A stretch of DNA of 64,000 bases from PALSA-129 sp050014595 (lineage in GTDB: Bacteria > Acidobacteriota > Terriglobia > Bryobacterales > Bryobacteraceae), in assembly GCA_050014595.1 (NCBI GenBank), contig JBEKDA010000016.1:1-64000 (forward strand), read 5' to 3'. Positions 8,693-18,054 of the stretch are shown one piece after another. Positions within the stretch are counted from its first letter, which is position 1. Each line of letters begins with the position of its first letter. The notes under the pieces are model-generated. The model was given only the letters and a program-made list of their open reading frames with translations, was not told the origin of the DNA and ran no database searches. The translations under genes and the position numbers were made by a program.

Positions 8693-8769
8693 GGGCCCGT
8701 AGCTCAGTTGGTTAGAGCGCTACCTTGACACGGTAGAGGTCTGGCGTTCGAGTCGCCACGGGCCCACCA
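8693..8769 (+). tRNA. tRNA-Val (GAC)
   Basis: A 77-base cloverleaf. The acceptor stem is 8693-8699 paired with 8759-8765, the D arm holds gctcagttggttagagc, the anticodon stem is 8720-8724 with 8732-8736, and the seven-base loop ttgacac has GAC at 8727-8729. The T arm holds ttcgagt between tggcg and cgcca. The discriminator A and an encoded CCA end follow at 8766-8769. A tatact box at about 8669 could be its -10 element. Confidence 0.97.
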
Positions 8770-8797
8770 TTTGGTTGGCGGCTCGGCCGGAGTGGCG

Positions 8798-9406
8798 TCA
8801 GGTCGCCGGGCCGCCCGAGCTCAGATCCGCTTCCTGGATCTTGTACGTCGCCTTCAGTTCCGCAATCGCCTTTCCCAGCAGATCCTCCGCGCCCGTGTAC
8901 CCGCCCAGCATGGAATTCAGCTTGTCGATCCCCGCCGGATACGTATCGCCCGTATATGCCCGGCTCTGCTCAAACTCGAGGAAGTTCGCGGCAGCGCCCT
9001 CCAGGGCCACCCGCACGTCCTGCAGCATGGTCTGCCGCTTCTGGATCTGGCTGAGCAGCTTGGCGCGAATCGCCTGCACATTTTCCTTCCGCAAAGGCTG
9101 GTCGTATAGCGACTGGCGCAAGTGGCCGAGCTGCCTGCTCACCAGGCTTGCCGACTGTGCCAGTTCCTTCGCCGAATCCGCGTTCCCTGACAAGTCTTTG
9201 CCATGCCCGGAGCCAGCCGCGATGATGCTTTCGCACCAACTCCGCGTGCTCCCCAGCAGGTCCTTTTCCAGCGCATTGGTGGCTGCAAAATCGGCATGCT
9301 TCTGCGTCAGCACCTTGCAGAACGTCACGGCCTCTTTCCGCTCTGCCCGTCCGCACCCGGTCCACACCAGCGCCGCCGCCAGAATACAGCCATAGCGGAT
9401 TTTCAT
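8798..9406 (-). CDS. Putative lipoprotein, helical
   Basis: 202 residues from the ATG at 9406 (an ATG three codons upstream is also possible). The N-terminus is a lipoprotein signal: a basic KIR, a hydrophobic ILAAALVW and a TGC lipobox with the cysteine at about residue 18. The mature part is rich in Ala, Glu, Gln and Lys and predicted largely helical, with no known domain that I can name. A membrane-anchored structural or chaperone-like role would be a guess. It is convergent with tRNA-Val and divergent from the YbaK gene. Confidence 0.7.
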   Translation of the reverse strand: MKIRYGCILAAALVWTGCGRAERKEAVTFCKVLTQKHADFAATNALEKDLLGSTRSWCESIIAAGSGHGKDLSGNADSAKELAQSASLVSRQLGHLRQSLYDQPLRKENVQAIRAKLLSQIQKRQTMLQDVRVALEGAAANFLEFEQSRAYTGDTYPAGIDKLNSMLGGYTGAEDLLGKAIAELKATYKIQEADLSSGGPAT

Positions 9407-9557
9407 GCCAATCACCTCGTATATTCCGAAACCGCCCTAAGTATAGGTCCTTTCAACTCGGGTGTCTATCGGACCCCGATCCTCCATGGCCCCCTCTCGA
9501 AGAATTGCATCGCATTCGGGCCCCGGCAGGCGTACAATGCCATCAGCGGAGGTGGTT

Positions 9558-10043
9558 ATGCCGCTTCTCGACAAGCTACGTGATTTTCTCGATGCCCACC
9601 AGGCCGAATTCACGCTGACCGTCCATCCCAACGCCTTCACGGCCCGCGAGGTCGCTGCGGCGGAGCATCTGCCCGCACGGGAGGTTGCTAAGGTGATTGT
9701 CGTCGCCAGCGACGATCGATTCTTCATGCTCGTGGTTCCCGCCAACAAGCTCATCGATTTTCACGAAGTCCGCATCGCCCTCGGATTGGCCCACGCTCGC
9801 ATGGCTACGGAACACGAACTCGGGCGACTCTTCCCCGATTGTGAACTGGGCGCCATGCCGCCCCTTGGCAGTCTCTACGGCCTGCCGGTCTATCTCGACA
9901 GCACCTTGACCGGCCAGGACCACATCGCCTTCAATGCCGGAACCCACCGCGAGGTGATTCACATGCGGACCGCCGAGTATCGCCGACTCGCCCGGCCCGC
10001 CGTCGTCTCGCTCATCCAAACCGAGGTCGCGCACGGCTGGTGA
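9558..10043 (+). CDS. YbaK/ProX-type aminoacyl-tRNA deacylase
   Basis: 161 residues from the ATG at 9558, preceded by gcggagg. The single domain belongs to the YbaK/EbsC fold, which hydrolyses mischarged aminoacyl-tRNAs or binds aminoacyl groups. Supporting sequence: FTAREVAAAEHLPAREVAKVIVV with the conserved lysine, FMLVVPANKLIDF, ELGAMPPLGSLYGLPVYLD and HIAFNAGTHREVIHM, a typical closing block (GTH). It is monocistronic by position. Which amino acid it edits cannot be told. Confidence 0.87.
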   Translation: MPLLDKLRDFLDAHQAEFTLTVHPNAFTAREVAAAEHLPAREVAKVIVVASDDRFFMLVVPANKLIDFHEVRIALGLAHARMATEHELGRLFPDCELGAMPPLGSLYGLPVYLDSTLTGQDHIAFNAGTHREVIHMRTAEYRRLARPAVVSLIQTEVAHGW

Positions 10044-10147
10044 CCGGTGTGCTTTAGGAAAACGCCGGCCGGCGCTGCCTGTCACGCTAGTGGGGTGCGT
10101 CCGATATCCTGCCCCACAGCGGCATACCCGTTATTCCGCATGCCGCG

Positions 10148-11038
10148 TTACCCGAGAGCCTGTTTGCAGTATGCCAGGCACTTCTTCACCTCCGCCACCC
10201 GGTCGGATCCCGGCGGAACCGCATACTCCATCTCGATGTTGGCGGGAATGCCGTATTTTTCCTGCTTGAGCAACTGCAGCACCGCCTTGATGGGTGTGTC
10301 GCCCTGGCCCCAAGGCGTGTTCGGTCCGTGATCCTTCTTCCGGTCCTTTAGATGCAGGTTGGTGATGCGCGCGTGGTGCCCCTTGATGAAGGCCACGGCA
10401 TCGTAGTTACACGCGGTAAAGTGGCCGATATCCAAATTCACGGCATTGTACTTTCCGAACGAAAGCACCTTCTCGTAGCTTTCCAGGGAACCGGTTTCGT
10501 TCGGATCGGTGTTGTTGTCGTGGCCGTGAAAACCGATCCGCATTTTGTGTTTCTCGGCGAACGGCGCGACGCGCTTCGCCACCGTGACCTTTGTGCTGGT
10601 GGAGATGGCTTTGGCGCCCAGGGCTTTGGCCATCACAAAGGCGTAGTCCATCTCGTCGTCGCTGACCGCCTCGTTCATGTTGAAGCACAGGATCGCGATC
10701 TGGATGCCGGCGCGGTTGGCCTTCCCGCGGAGGTCTTTGAATTTGTCCATCGACACGGACTTCCGCCACTTGAGGATTTCCTGCGCGCGCGCCGCGCCGC
10801 CACCAGGCGCCAAGCCGGCGGCCGCTTCGGCGGTCTCGGACATCAATTCCATTTCGTCCAGCCCGATATCCACATATGCCTGAATCACATCGTCCAGTTT
10901 CATGGAGCCGAAGCTGTAGGTGATGGCGCCGATCTGCACGCCCGCGAATTTTGAGTGGCTGCTGGCGGCGCCCAGAGCCTTCAACGCTGGCAGAACGGCC
11001 AGCAGGACTCGTCCCGCTTCTCGTCTGGTATAAAGCAT
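10148..11038 (-). CDS. Sugar phosphate isomerase/epimerase family TIM barrel
   Basis: 296 residues with an N-terminal twin-arginine-like leader (TRREAGRVLLAVLPALKALGA). The rest is a xylose-isomerase-like barrel: GVQIGAITYSFGS at strand 1, IGLDEMELMSE carrying a likely metal-binding glutamate, RIGFHGHDNNTDP, AVNLDIGHFTACNYDA, ITNLHLKDRKKDHGPN and ANIEMEY. These hold the usual Glu/Asp/His/Glu metal site. Such enzymes next to Gfo/Idh/MocA dehydrogenases are part of oxidative sugar or 3-keto-glycoside pathways. The gene starts 3 kb of oxidoreductase and hydrolase genes and lies downstream of one of them on the same strand. Confidence 0.85.
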   Translation of the reverse strand: MLYTRREAGRVLLAVLPALKALGAASSHSKFAGVQIGAITYSFGSMKLDDVIQAYVDIGLDEMELMSETAEAAAGLAPGGGAARAQEILKWRKSVSMDKFKDLRGKANRAGIQIAILCFNMNEAVSDDEMDYAFVMAKALGAKAISTSTKVTVAKRVAPFAEKHKMRIGFHGHDNNTDPNETGSLESYEKVLSFGKYNAVNLDIGHFTACNYDAVAFIKGHHARITNLHLKDRKKDHGPNTPWGQGDTPIKAVLQLLKQEKYGIPANIEMEYAVPPGSDRVAEVKKCLAYCKQALG

Positions 11039-11163
11039 GGTTCACCGTCTGACGGTGAGTATTGTAGCGCCAAGTGGGCCAGAGCATCGCCTTTCGTGGC
11101 CTGTCATGCCTCACTAGAGCACGGGCGCTGACAGACGACACAAACCGATGTCCTACCACACCA

Positions 11164-12351
11164 TCAGCCGCGCCGCCAGACTCCGCTGCCGCGCAGGGCG
11201 AGGTTCGCGATGTGGCCCGCGCGCGCCGCCGAAACCCCGATCTCGACCGGCGCGTTCGTCGTGTTGCGCGAGCCCAGACAATCCAGAAAATTCTTCATGT
11301 GGTCCAGGGTGCCATCTCCCTTGGACTGGACTTCCAGAATCGGATTCGCCGGCTCGGGCCGCTCGCTGTATTGCGGGAACTCCTGGTAGACCGAAAACCC
11401 GCCGCGCCACAAGCGCATCGCCGCCTTCGTGCCGCGAATCATCAGCCCGCCGCCTTCGATGTATCCCAGCAGCGCACAGTCGAATTCCACCATCGCATGC
11501 CCCGGATAGGCCAGCGCGGCGCTCATGGTGTCGGGCGTTTGCCGTTGCGCCAGGATCGCGGTCAACCCGTTGGCGGTGGCGCGCTCGGGCACGTCGACAC
11601 CCATGAACCAATGCGCCACATCTACCCAGTGGACGAAGAGGTCGGTCATCGCACCGCCTCCGAAATCCCAATACCAGCGCCAGTTGGCGTATTGATCGGC
11701 ATCGAACGTGCGTTCCGAGGCCGAGCCCAGGAACCGCTTCCAATCCAGTTTGCCGGTATCGAAATTCCCCGGCCTGCCTGGCGAAAGATGGTTCTGATAC
11801 CAGTAGGTGCGGATCAGCGTGACCTGGCCCAGCCTGCCGTCCGCAATCTCGTTCCGCGCCCGCGCGAAGTGTTCCCAGCTTCTCTGCTGGAGCCCGATCT
11901 GGACCACGCGCTTGGACTCGCGCACCGCGGCGATCAGCGGTTCGCCTTCTTCCAGCGTGTGAGTGACCGGCTTTTCGCAATAGATGTCTTTTCCCGCGCG
12001 GAGGGCATCCATGAGGATCGGCACATGCCAATGGTCGGGTGTGGCGATCACCACGGCATCCACGTCCTTACGGTCCAGCAACTCGCGGTGGTCCGCGTAC
12101 TCCTGGGCGTTGGGGGCGTGGGCGGCGCGGGTGGTGGCGAGATGCGGTTTGTAGACATCACAGAGCGCCACGATCTCATTCGACTCGAGCCGGTTGAGCA
12201 AGCCCAGCAGGGTCTGGCCCCGCTGCCCGGTGCCGATGGCGCCGATCCGAATCCGGTCGTTGGCCCCAAGAATGCGGCCATAAGAAGCCGCTGTAATGAG
12301 CGCCGCTTGCATAAACTGGCGGCGGTGTGAGCCTGCCATGGTAGTGCTCAT
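11164..12351 (-). CDS. Gfo/Idh/MocA oxidoreductase
   Basis: 395 residues from the ATG at 12351, which follows a possible Tat leader SHRRQFMQAALITAASYG (the RR is at residues about 10-11). The Rossmann domain has IRIGAIGTGQRGQTLL, ATPDHWHVPILMDALRAGKDIYCEKP with the conserved EKP lysine, and VVQIGLQQRS. The catalytic half contains the NWRWYWDFGGGAMTDLFVHWVDVAHW block with the family's His-Asp arrangement. It would oxidise a sugar or sugar alcohol using a bound NAD(P). It is encoded 125 bases upstream of the TIM-barrel gene, probably in one unit. Confidence 0.9.
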   Translation of the reverse strand: MSTTMAGSHRRQFMQAALITAASYGRILGANDRIRIGAIGTGQRGQTLLGLLNRLESNEIVALCDVYKPHLATTRAAHAPNAQEYADHRELLDRKDVDAVVIATPDHWHVPILMDALRAGKDIYCEKPVTHTLEEGEPLIAAVRESKRVVQIGLQQRSWEHFARARNEIADGRLGQVTLIRTYWYQNHLSPGRPGNFDTGKLDWKRFLGSASERTFDADQYANWRWYWDFGGGAMTDLFVHWVDVAHWFMGVDVPERATANGLTAILAQRQTPDTMSAALAYPGHAMVEFDCALLGYIEGGGLMIRGTKAAMRLWRGGFSVYQEFPQYSERPEPANPILEVQSKGDGTLDHMKNFLDCLGSRNTTNAPVEIGVSAARAGHIANLALRGSGVWRRG

Positions 12352-12362
12352 GTCGATTCCGT

Positions 12363-12881
12363 TTAGCTGGGGTCCGCCGCCCCGCAGAAGCACTGCCTTG
12401 CCAACTTCCGCATGTCGGAGAAGAAGGCTGCGCCCCATATGGCTGTCTGGTTGTAGTAGTGGATCCGGCCCGTGCTCCGATCCACCACCACGGGAAACTC
12501 GAATAGAGACCAGTGCTTGGGCGGGCGCCTCTCGGCGTATTCGATGAGCGCCCTGTCGGCGGTTGCCACGACGAGACACGGGATAACCATAAAGCCGAAC
12601 TGCATCCCACGCAGGAGCGGGACGCGATTCACCTTTTTCGCCTGCCGGAAGCTCGCCTCGAACAGCGCCTGCCCATCCGCCGGGGTCGCGGCCGTGCCCT
12701 CATAGTCGCGCACAGCGACGTGCTGGGAAAGGATGACCAACCCCTTCCACGAGAAGTAGGTCCGCGAGCCGAACAAGTCCACCACCGGGCCGTCAGGCAG
12801 TTGGACTTGCCGGGAGACGCGCAAACCAAAGTCCCGCATGTTGGTGCTCACCGACGATAGGTAATCTGAGTTTCCAGCCAT
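12363..12881 (-). CDS. Hypothetical protein
   Basis: 172 residues from the ATG at 12881, preceded in its own strand by aaaaggagcg, a strong ribosome site that decides the start over a longer open frame. No signal peptide. The sequence holds a beta-rich N-terminal half (VSRQVQLPDGPVVDLFG; TYFSWKGLVILSQH) and a hydrophobic stretch LLRGMQFGFMVIPCLVVATADRAL that may be buried rather than membrane-spanning. The end has a possible strand-turn block (FEFPVVVDRSTGRIHYYNQT). I do not recognise the family. It lies 11 bases upstream of the oxidoreductase gene on the same strand and may be co-transcribed with it. Confidence 0.65.
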   Translation of the reverse strand: MAGNSDYLSSVSTNMRDFGLRVSRQVQLPDGPVVDLFGSRTYFSWKGLVILSQHVAVRDYEGTAATPADGQALFEASFRQAKKVNRVPLLRGMQFGFMVIPCLVVATADRALIEYAERRPPKHWSLFEFPVVVDRSTGRIHYYNQTAIWGAAFFSDMRKLARQCFCGAADPS

Positions 12882-13043
12882 GAACGCTCCTTTTCCGCTT
12901 GACTCATGTTTGTCAGGATTTCCGTTTGTGAACATCCTGTGGCGACATGCTCCACCAGTTCCCACGGTAGCACCGAACCTTGCGGTCAAGGCACTGGTGG
13001 CAAGCGCCGCGCGCCTTCGCCCAATGATAAAATCCTCATCGTC

Positions 13044-13823
13044 ATGAAAACCCGAATCCCGTGCGCCTCCGCGGCCGCGCTGGCCGCCTGCGTCCTCTTT
13101 GCGGCCGTCACCATTCCGGTCATTCCGTATCCTCCTGGCGATCGCACTCAGCCCTTGCCGCGCCAAATCACGCCCGGCGGCGGCGGGACCGAGTATCAAC
13201 CGGGCGCGCCGCCATCCGACGCGGTGGTCCTCTTCGACGGCCAGAACCTTTCGGGCTGGCAGCACCCCGACGGCAAGCCCGCCGATTGGCTGGTAACCGG
13301 CGGAACCCTCCAGGTCAAGCCCAAGAGCGGCGACATCCAGACCACGCAGGCATTCGGCGATTGCCAGGTGCACGTGGAATGGGCCACGCCCGATCCGACC
13401 CGTGGATCGGACCAGGAGCCGGGAAACAGCGGCGTCTTTCTGATGACCCTGTACGAAATCCAAGTGCTGGATTCGTTCCGCAACAAGACCTATCCCGACG
13501 GGCAAGCCGCCGCCGTTTATTCCCAGTACCCGCCGCTGGTCAACTCGAGCCTGCCCCCAGGCGCCTGGCAGACCTACGACATCGTCTTTCACGGACCGCG
13601 CTTCTCGGCCGATGGCGATCTCACGCGCCTGGCGACGGCCACGGTCTTTCACAACGGCGTCCTGGTGCAGGACCACGTCACGTTGACCGGCCCCACGGAG
13701 TGGGTGAAGCGTCCGCCCTACCACGCGCACGCCGCGAAGATGCCGCTGCGGTTGCAAGACCACGGCCAGCCCGTGCGTTTCCGCAACATCTGGATTCGCG
13801 AAATTCCCGACGCGACGCGGTAG
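13044..13823 (+). CDS. DUF1080 / 3-keto-disaccharide hydrolase family protein, secreted
   Basis: 259 residues with a Sec-type signal peptide (KTRIPCASAAALAACVLFAA). The mature protein is a concanavalin-like beta sandwich of the DUF1080 family, whose characterised members cleave 3-keto-glycosides. Marks: VVLFDGQNLSGWQH at about 67-80, WLVTGGTLQVKPKSGDIQTTQAFGDCQVHVEW, GNSGVFLMTLYEIQVLDS, and a final RLQDHGQPVRFRNIWIREI. Its position opposite a Gfo/Idh/MocA gene fits a pathway where a dehydrogenase makes the 3-keto sugar and this protein cuts the bond. Confidence 0.88.
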   Translation: MKTRIPCASAAALAACVLFAAVTIPVIPYPPGDRTQPLPRQITPGGGGTEYQPGAPPSDAVVLFDGQNLSGWQHPDGKPADWLVTGGTLQVKPKSGDIQTTQAFGDCQVHVEWATPDPTRGSDQEPGNSGVFLMTLYEIQVLDSFRNKTYPDGQAAAVYSQYPPLVNSSLPPGAWQTYDIVFHGPRFSADGDLTRLATATVFHNGVLVQDHVTLTGPTEWVKRPPYHAHAAKMPLRLQDHGQPVRFRNIWIREIPDATR

Positions 13824-14299
13824 CGCGCGGCGCTGTCGCTCGAGTTTGGGGGGCAGTTTCGGGGAGTTTCGGAAGGCTACGAATCCCCCGCAGCCGCCAC
13901 CATCCTGTCTGAACGCAGCGCGTCTCTTCTTTGTGCCGTTGGTCAATAAAGAGGCAAGCAGCCGGATCTATTGGGCCAGGGACCGGCCTGAAGGCAACGA
14001 TTTTCTTCTCCGATTCCCTCCAGTTCAACCTTTTTCTCCCTCAAAATCAATCACTTCCCGGAAATTGCTTGCTCCAGACGCCTGCTACCTTTAAGACAGG
14101 TGAGAGTCGCGTGGGCCGCCCGCTCTCAATTCCCCCTAAACGCCCAGCGTTTTTTTCGATCCTTGTAGTAGTTAGCTACGATTGTAGCGGGCAACGAACC
14201 CAGTTTCGCTCCCGCCGCAGCTCCCCTTCTTTGTTTCTCCGCGCCTCCGCCTCCGCGGTGAACCCATTGCCGCAATCGAGATATACTGAGCGAAATCTC
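13824..14299. other. 476-base intergenic region
   Basis: No gene is supported; open frames here start without ribosome sites and are short. Notable text is a G-rich stretch at 13849-13873 and a C/T-rich stretch at 14221-14257 with a small ccgcg/cgcgg dyad. A tatact box at 14282-14287 lies only 13 bases before the next start codon, so a -10 element there would give an almost leaderless message. Confidence 0.4.
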
Positions 14300-15655
14300 A
14301 TGGACCCCAAGGAAGACGGCAAGGCACTCGACCGCAGGGACTTCCTCATCGGCTCTTCATTCGCCGCCGGAGCCGGTCTGGTGTTGGGCTCGACGCCCAT
14401 CTCCGCGACGAAACTTTCCTCCAACGAAGTGCGCGTGGCGCTGCTGGGCGCCGGAGCGCAGGGGCAGGTGCTTCTGGACGCCTGCCTGCAGATTCCCAAC
14501 GTGCGCTTTCGGGCGGTGTGCGACATCTGGACCGAGTACAACCAGCGGCGCGTTTCGCGATTGTTGAAAGACAGCGGACACGCCAACAACGCGTACGTGG
14601 ACTACCGCGAAATGCTCGACAGGGAAAAGGGCAACCTCGACGCGGTGCTGATCGCCACCCCGGACTTCTGGCACGCGGAACACGCCATCGCGTGCATGAA
14701 CGCCGGCCTCGAAGTTTACTGCGAAAAGGAGATGTCCAACAGCCTGGCGGACGCGCGCCGAATGGTCGAGACGTCCCGCCAGACCGGCAGGCTGCTGCAG
14801 ATCGGACACCAGCGCCGCAGCAATCCGCGGTACCTGTTCTGCTATGAGAAGTTGATCCACGAAGCCAAACTGCTGGGCCGGATGACGGCCATCAACGGGC
14901 AGTGGAACCGCTCCAAACGCGACTTCGCGACCATACCCGAGCGGTACGCCATCAAGCCGGAGATCCTCGAGAAGTACGGATTCCGTTCGATGCAGCAGTT
15001 CCTCAACTGGCGCTGGTATCGCGGCCTGGGCGGCGGACCCATCGTGGACCTGGGGTCCCACCAGATCGACATTTACAACTGGTTCCTGGATGCGCGCCCG
15101 AAGGGCGTCACCGCCAGCGGCGGCACCGACTACTTCAGCCAGGCCACCCACGAATGGTACGACACCGTGATGGCGGTCTACGATTACGCCACGCCCGGCG
15201 GCGCCGTGCGCGCCTTCTACCAGACCATCACCACCAACGGTTTCGGCGGCTACTACGAGGTCTTCATGGGCGATCAAGGCACTCTGGAGATTTCGGAATC
15301 CGCGGGCCGCGGAAAGGTATATCGCGACGTCGCCAACGCGCCCGATTGGAAGTCGTTCGTGAAAGACGGGCTGTTGCTGGAGCCCAAGGAAGCCGCTCAG
15401 CCCGCTCCACCGGCCGGCGCTGTGCTGGACATTCGCGAGACCCTTCCGCCCCCCAGCTACGGATTGCCTGTGGAGATGCGGAAGAAGTATCACCAGCCGC
15501 ACCTGGAGAATTTCTTCGGAGCGGTGCGGGGAAGAACAAAACTGAACTGCCCGGCCGAGATCGGCTATGCGACTGCGGTGACGGTGCTCAAGGTCAACGA
15601 GGCGGTGGATGCCCACGCTCGATTGGAGTTCAAGCCCGAAGACTTCGAGGTGTGA
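14300..15655 (+). CDS. Tat-exported Gfo/Idh/MocA oxidoreductase
   Basis: 451 residues. The leader LDRRDFLIGSSFAAGAGLVLG (RR at 12-13) is a Tat signal, so the protein should be exported folded with its nucleotide bound, as known for periplasmic glucose-fructose oxidoreductase. The Rossmann site is VALLGAGAQGQVLLD near residue 50. The usual EKP is EKE in LEVYCEKEMSN (about residue 138), keeping the lysine but losing the proline. Later blocks are QIGHQRRS and LGGGPIVDLGSHQIDIYNWF. It is the first of five closely packed genes; the cytochrome gene begins 2 bases after its stop. That context suggests electrons from sugar oxidation could reach the cytochrome. Confidence 0.88.
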   Translation: MDPKEDGKALDRRDFLIGSSFAAGAGLVLGSTPISATKLSSNEVRVALLGAGAQGQVLLDACLQIPNVRFRAVCDIWTEYNQRRVSRLLKDSGHANNAYVDYREMLDREKGNLDAVLIATPDFWHAEHAIACMNAGLEVYCEKEMSNSLADARRMVETSRQTGRLLQIGHQRRSNPRYLFCYEKLIHEAKLLGRMTAINGQWNRSKRDFATIPERYAIKPEILEKYGFRSMQQFLNWRWYRGLGGGPIVDLGSHQIDIYNWFLDARPKGVTASGGTDYFSQATHEWYDTVMAVYDYATPGGAVRAFYQTITTNGFGGYYEVFMGDQGTLEISESAGRGKVYRDVANAPDWKSFVKDGLLLEPKEAAQPAPPAGAVLDIRETLPPPSYGLPVEMRKKYHQPHLENFFGAVRGRTKLNCPAEIGYATAVTVLKVNEAVDAHARLEFKPEDFEV

Positions 15656-15657
15656 GG

Positions 15658-18054
15658 ATGAGAGCGCGCTCGCACACATCGGCAGCAGCGGCCGCCCTCA
15701 TGCTGGCAGCCGCGTGGCCGGGACTCGCGCAACCTCGGGGAAAGGCCTCGCCTCCCAAGCCCATGCTGGGCGACAACAGCGCGGGAAGCCGGGGACAGCC
15801 GGCCCATATCATCGCCTTGCGTGACCCCGAGGGAGACACCATCCAGCCCGAGGACCGGCGGCCATTGCCCTTTTCCCCCCGCCAGACCTGTGGCGCAAGC
15901 TGCCACGACGTGGCGACCATCAGCCGCGGATGGCATTTCAACGCGGCCCTCGCCGGCGTGCCTCCGGGCAGAAAAGGACAACCGTGGTTTCTGGTGGATC
16001 GTGAGACCGCCACGCAGTTACCCCTGTCTTACCGGGCCTGGCCGGGCACTTACAAGCCGTCACAACTGGGACTGAGCGACCGCGGCATGGCTCTCCGCTT
16101 CGGCGGGCGCATGGCCGGGGGACTGCCGCAGGGATTGCCCCAGGACGCCGCCGGCAGTGCCGATCGCGCGCGCTGGGCAGTATCCGGCGACCTGGAAGTG
16201 AACTGCCTGGCCTGTCACGATGCTTCGCCCGCTTACGATCAGGCGGAATACGCCCGGCAGGTCGCGCTGGAGAATTTCCGCTATGCGCCCACCGCCGCGA
16301 GCTCGCTCGCCGCGGTAACGGGCTCCGCCAAAGAAATGCCCAATTTCTTCGACTATCTTCTGCCATCTTCGGTGGAGGACTCCCTGCAGAGTAAGATTCC
16401 CAGGGTGGATTATGCCAGCCATCGCTTTCTGCCCAATGGCAAAGTGGCGTTTGACATAGTCAGGGACGTCAAAGTTGTCCGCTGTTACTACTGTCATACC
16501 AACATAGATGTGGAGCAGACCGGCGCGGCCCGCTGGAAAGCCAACGAGGATGTTCACCTGGCACGCGGAATCACCTGCGTGCAGTGCCACAGGAACAACC
16601 TCGACCATATGATTACCCGTGGCTACGAAGGCGACCCCGCCACCGCCGCCGATCCCTTTGCCGCCTCGCTTTCCTGTCGCGGATGCCACATGGGTGAAGA
16701 TGCCGACCCGAATTCACCCGGTAGGATGGGCGCCCCCAACCCGGACCACGCCGGCATCCCTCCCGTTCATTTTGAAAAGCTGACCTGCACCGCCTGCCAC
16801 TCCGGGCCTTGGCCCTCGGATGACACCCGGCGGTTGAAAAACGGGCTCTCGCACGGCCTGGGAGAGTTCAACGTCAATAAGTCGCCCGACGTTCTGCCGC
16901 ACATTGAGTACCCCGTGTTTGCGCCGCAGCAGGATGGGAAGATCGGGCCGCACCGCATGATCTGGCCCGCGTTCTGGGGCCGCTTGCGGGCCGGCTCGGT
17001 CGCGCCCCTCAGTCCTGACGAGGTTCGGAAAACTCTGCAGAAAGGAAAACTGCAGAAGGACCTGGCGCCCGACGGAAGTTGGCCGCGGGTCGACGCGGAG
17101 TGGGTGGGACAGGTGCTGCGGCTGTTGGACGAAGAAGCCGCCACGGCCGGGCCGGCGGTGTATATCGCCGGTGGCAGACTGCACCGGCGGGACAGCGCGG
17201 GCCGGCTGGTGGCCGAAGACCATCCGCAAGCGCAGCCCTACCTGTGGCCGCTGGCGCATGATGTGCGCCCGGCTTCGCAGTCTTTGGGTGCGAGGGGTTG
17301 CCAGGACTGCCACTCCCCCGGCGCCCCCTTTTTCCAGGGAAGTGTGGCCGTGGATTCCCCACTGGCATCCGAACGTGCCGTGCCGTGGAAGATGTACCGG
17401 TTTGAAAAGAACCTGGACATCGCCTACAACACGCGCCTCGCGCGGTTGTGGGTTTTCCGTTCCTGGCTCAAGGCGGGAGGGATGCTGGCGGCGGCCCTGC
17501 TGCTATTGCTTCTGTCCGCCTACGCGCTGCCGGCGTTGGAACGTGTGTCGGCCGGCGCGGCGGGAAACTGGCGCGTCCGCGAGGCCGATGAGGGGCCGCA
17601 ACCCGCCCTCCGTCTCTTCCGGTGGTCACGGGTTGCGGTCAACGTCGCCGGCGTGATCTCGTTCGCCGCTATCGCAGTCACCGGCTTCTACTCATATTTC
17701 ATGAAAGGCGCGGCGATGACCGGTTACCGCTTGATGGTGCACGTCGCGGCCGCTCCCGTCTTTATGGTCGCCGCGGTCGCGGTAGCGCTGTTCTGGGCGC
17801 ACCGCAACCGGTTCACTGCGGCATCCGGGGCGAACCGCGTCGTGCTGCTGCGCAAGTTCTTCTTTTGGGCCGCCGCCGCGTTATTGGCGCCCACCGTGGT
17901 CTCCATCCTGCTCGCCATGTATCCCTTGGCCGGGCCCGGCGATCAACAGGAGCTGTTCCTGGTGCACCGCTGCTGCGCGCTGGCGTTTACCGCCGCCGCA
18001 TCGCTCTTCGGCCTTTTCGCGCTGCTGGCTTGGAGGAAGGGGAACGCGCGGTGA
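15658..18054 (+). CDS. Seven-heme membrane cytochrome c with b561-like C-terminal domain
   Basis: 798 residues with an N-terminal signal peptide ending near AQ (25). Seven covalent heme sites are readable: a CxxxCH at 78-83 and CxxCH at 183, 276, 307, 340, 377 and 548. Between the hemes the chain is hydrophilic and would sit outside the cytoplasmic membrane. The last 200 residues hold five hydrophobic segments (about 607-626, 658-680, 693-713, 735-755, 770-791). His695 and His770 lie within them and could ligate a b-type heme, as in cytochrome b561/NapC-like quinone-linked modules. It would pass electrons between the quinone pool and periplasmic partners; direction is unknown. Its stop overlaps the next start (TGATG). 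The CxxxCH motif is uncommon and may need special heme attachment. Confidence 0.85.
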   Translation: MRARSHTSAAAAALMLAAAWPGLAQPRGKASPPKPMLGDNSAGSRGQPAHIIALRDPEGDTIQPEDRRPLPFSPRQTCGASCHDVATISRGWHFNAALAGVPPGRKGQPWFLVDRETATQLPLSYRAWPGTYKPSQLGLSDRGMALRFGGRMAGGLPQGLPQDAAGSADRARWAVSGDLEVNCLACHDASPAYDQAEYARQVALENFRYAPTAASSLAAVTGSAKEMPNFFDYLLPSSVEDSLQSKIPRVDYASHRFLPNGKVAFDIVRDVKVVRCYYCHTNIDVEQTGAARWKANEDVHLARGITCVQCHRNNLDHMITRGYEGDPATAADPFAASLSCRGCHMGEDADPNSPGRMGAPNPDHAGIPPVHFEKLTCTACHSGPWPSDDTRRLKNGLSHGLGEFNVNKSPDVLPHIEYPVFAPQQDGKIGPHRMIWPAFWGRLRAGSVAPLSPDEVRKTLQKGKLQKDLAPDGSWPRVDAEWVGQVLRLLDEEAATAGPAVYIAGGRLHRRDSAGRLVAEDHPQAQPYLWPLAHDVRPASQSLGARGCQDCHSPGAPFFQGSVAVDSPLASERAVPWKMYRFEKNLDIAYNTRLARLWVFRSWLKAGGMLAAALLLLLLSAYALPALERVSAGAAGNWRVREADEGPQPALRLFRWSRVAVNVAGVISFAAIAVTGFYSYFMKGAAMTGYRLMVHVAAAPVFMVAAVAVALFWAHRNRFTAASGANRVVLLRKFFFWAAAALLAPTVVSILLAMYPLAGPGDQQELFLVHRCCALAFTAAASLFGLFALLAWRKGNAR

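Noticed and set aside
12363..13946. Extended frame upstream of the hypothetical gene at 12363-12881
   Set aside because: The N-terminal 355 codons are antisense to the DUF1080 gene, and a strong ribosome site precedes the ATG at 12881.
13846..14094. 82-codon frame in the 14-kb intergenic region
   Set aside because: Low-quality composition, no ribosome site, and it ends in unstructured sequence.
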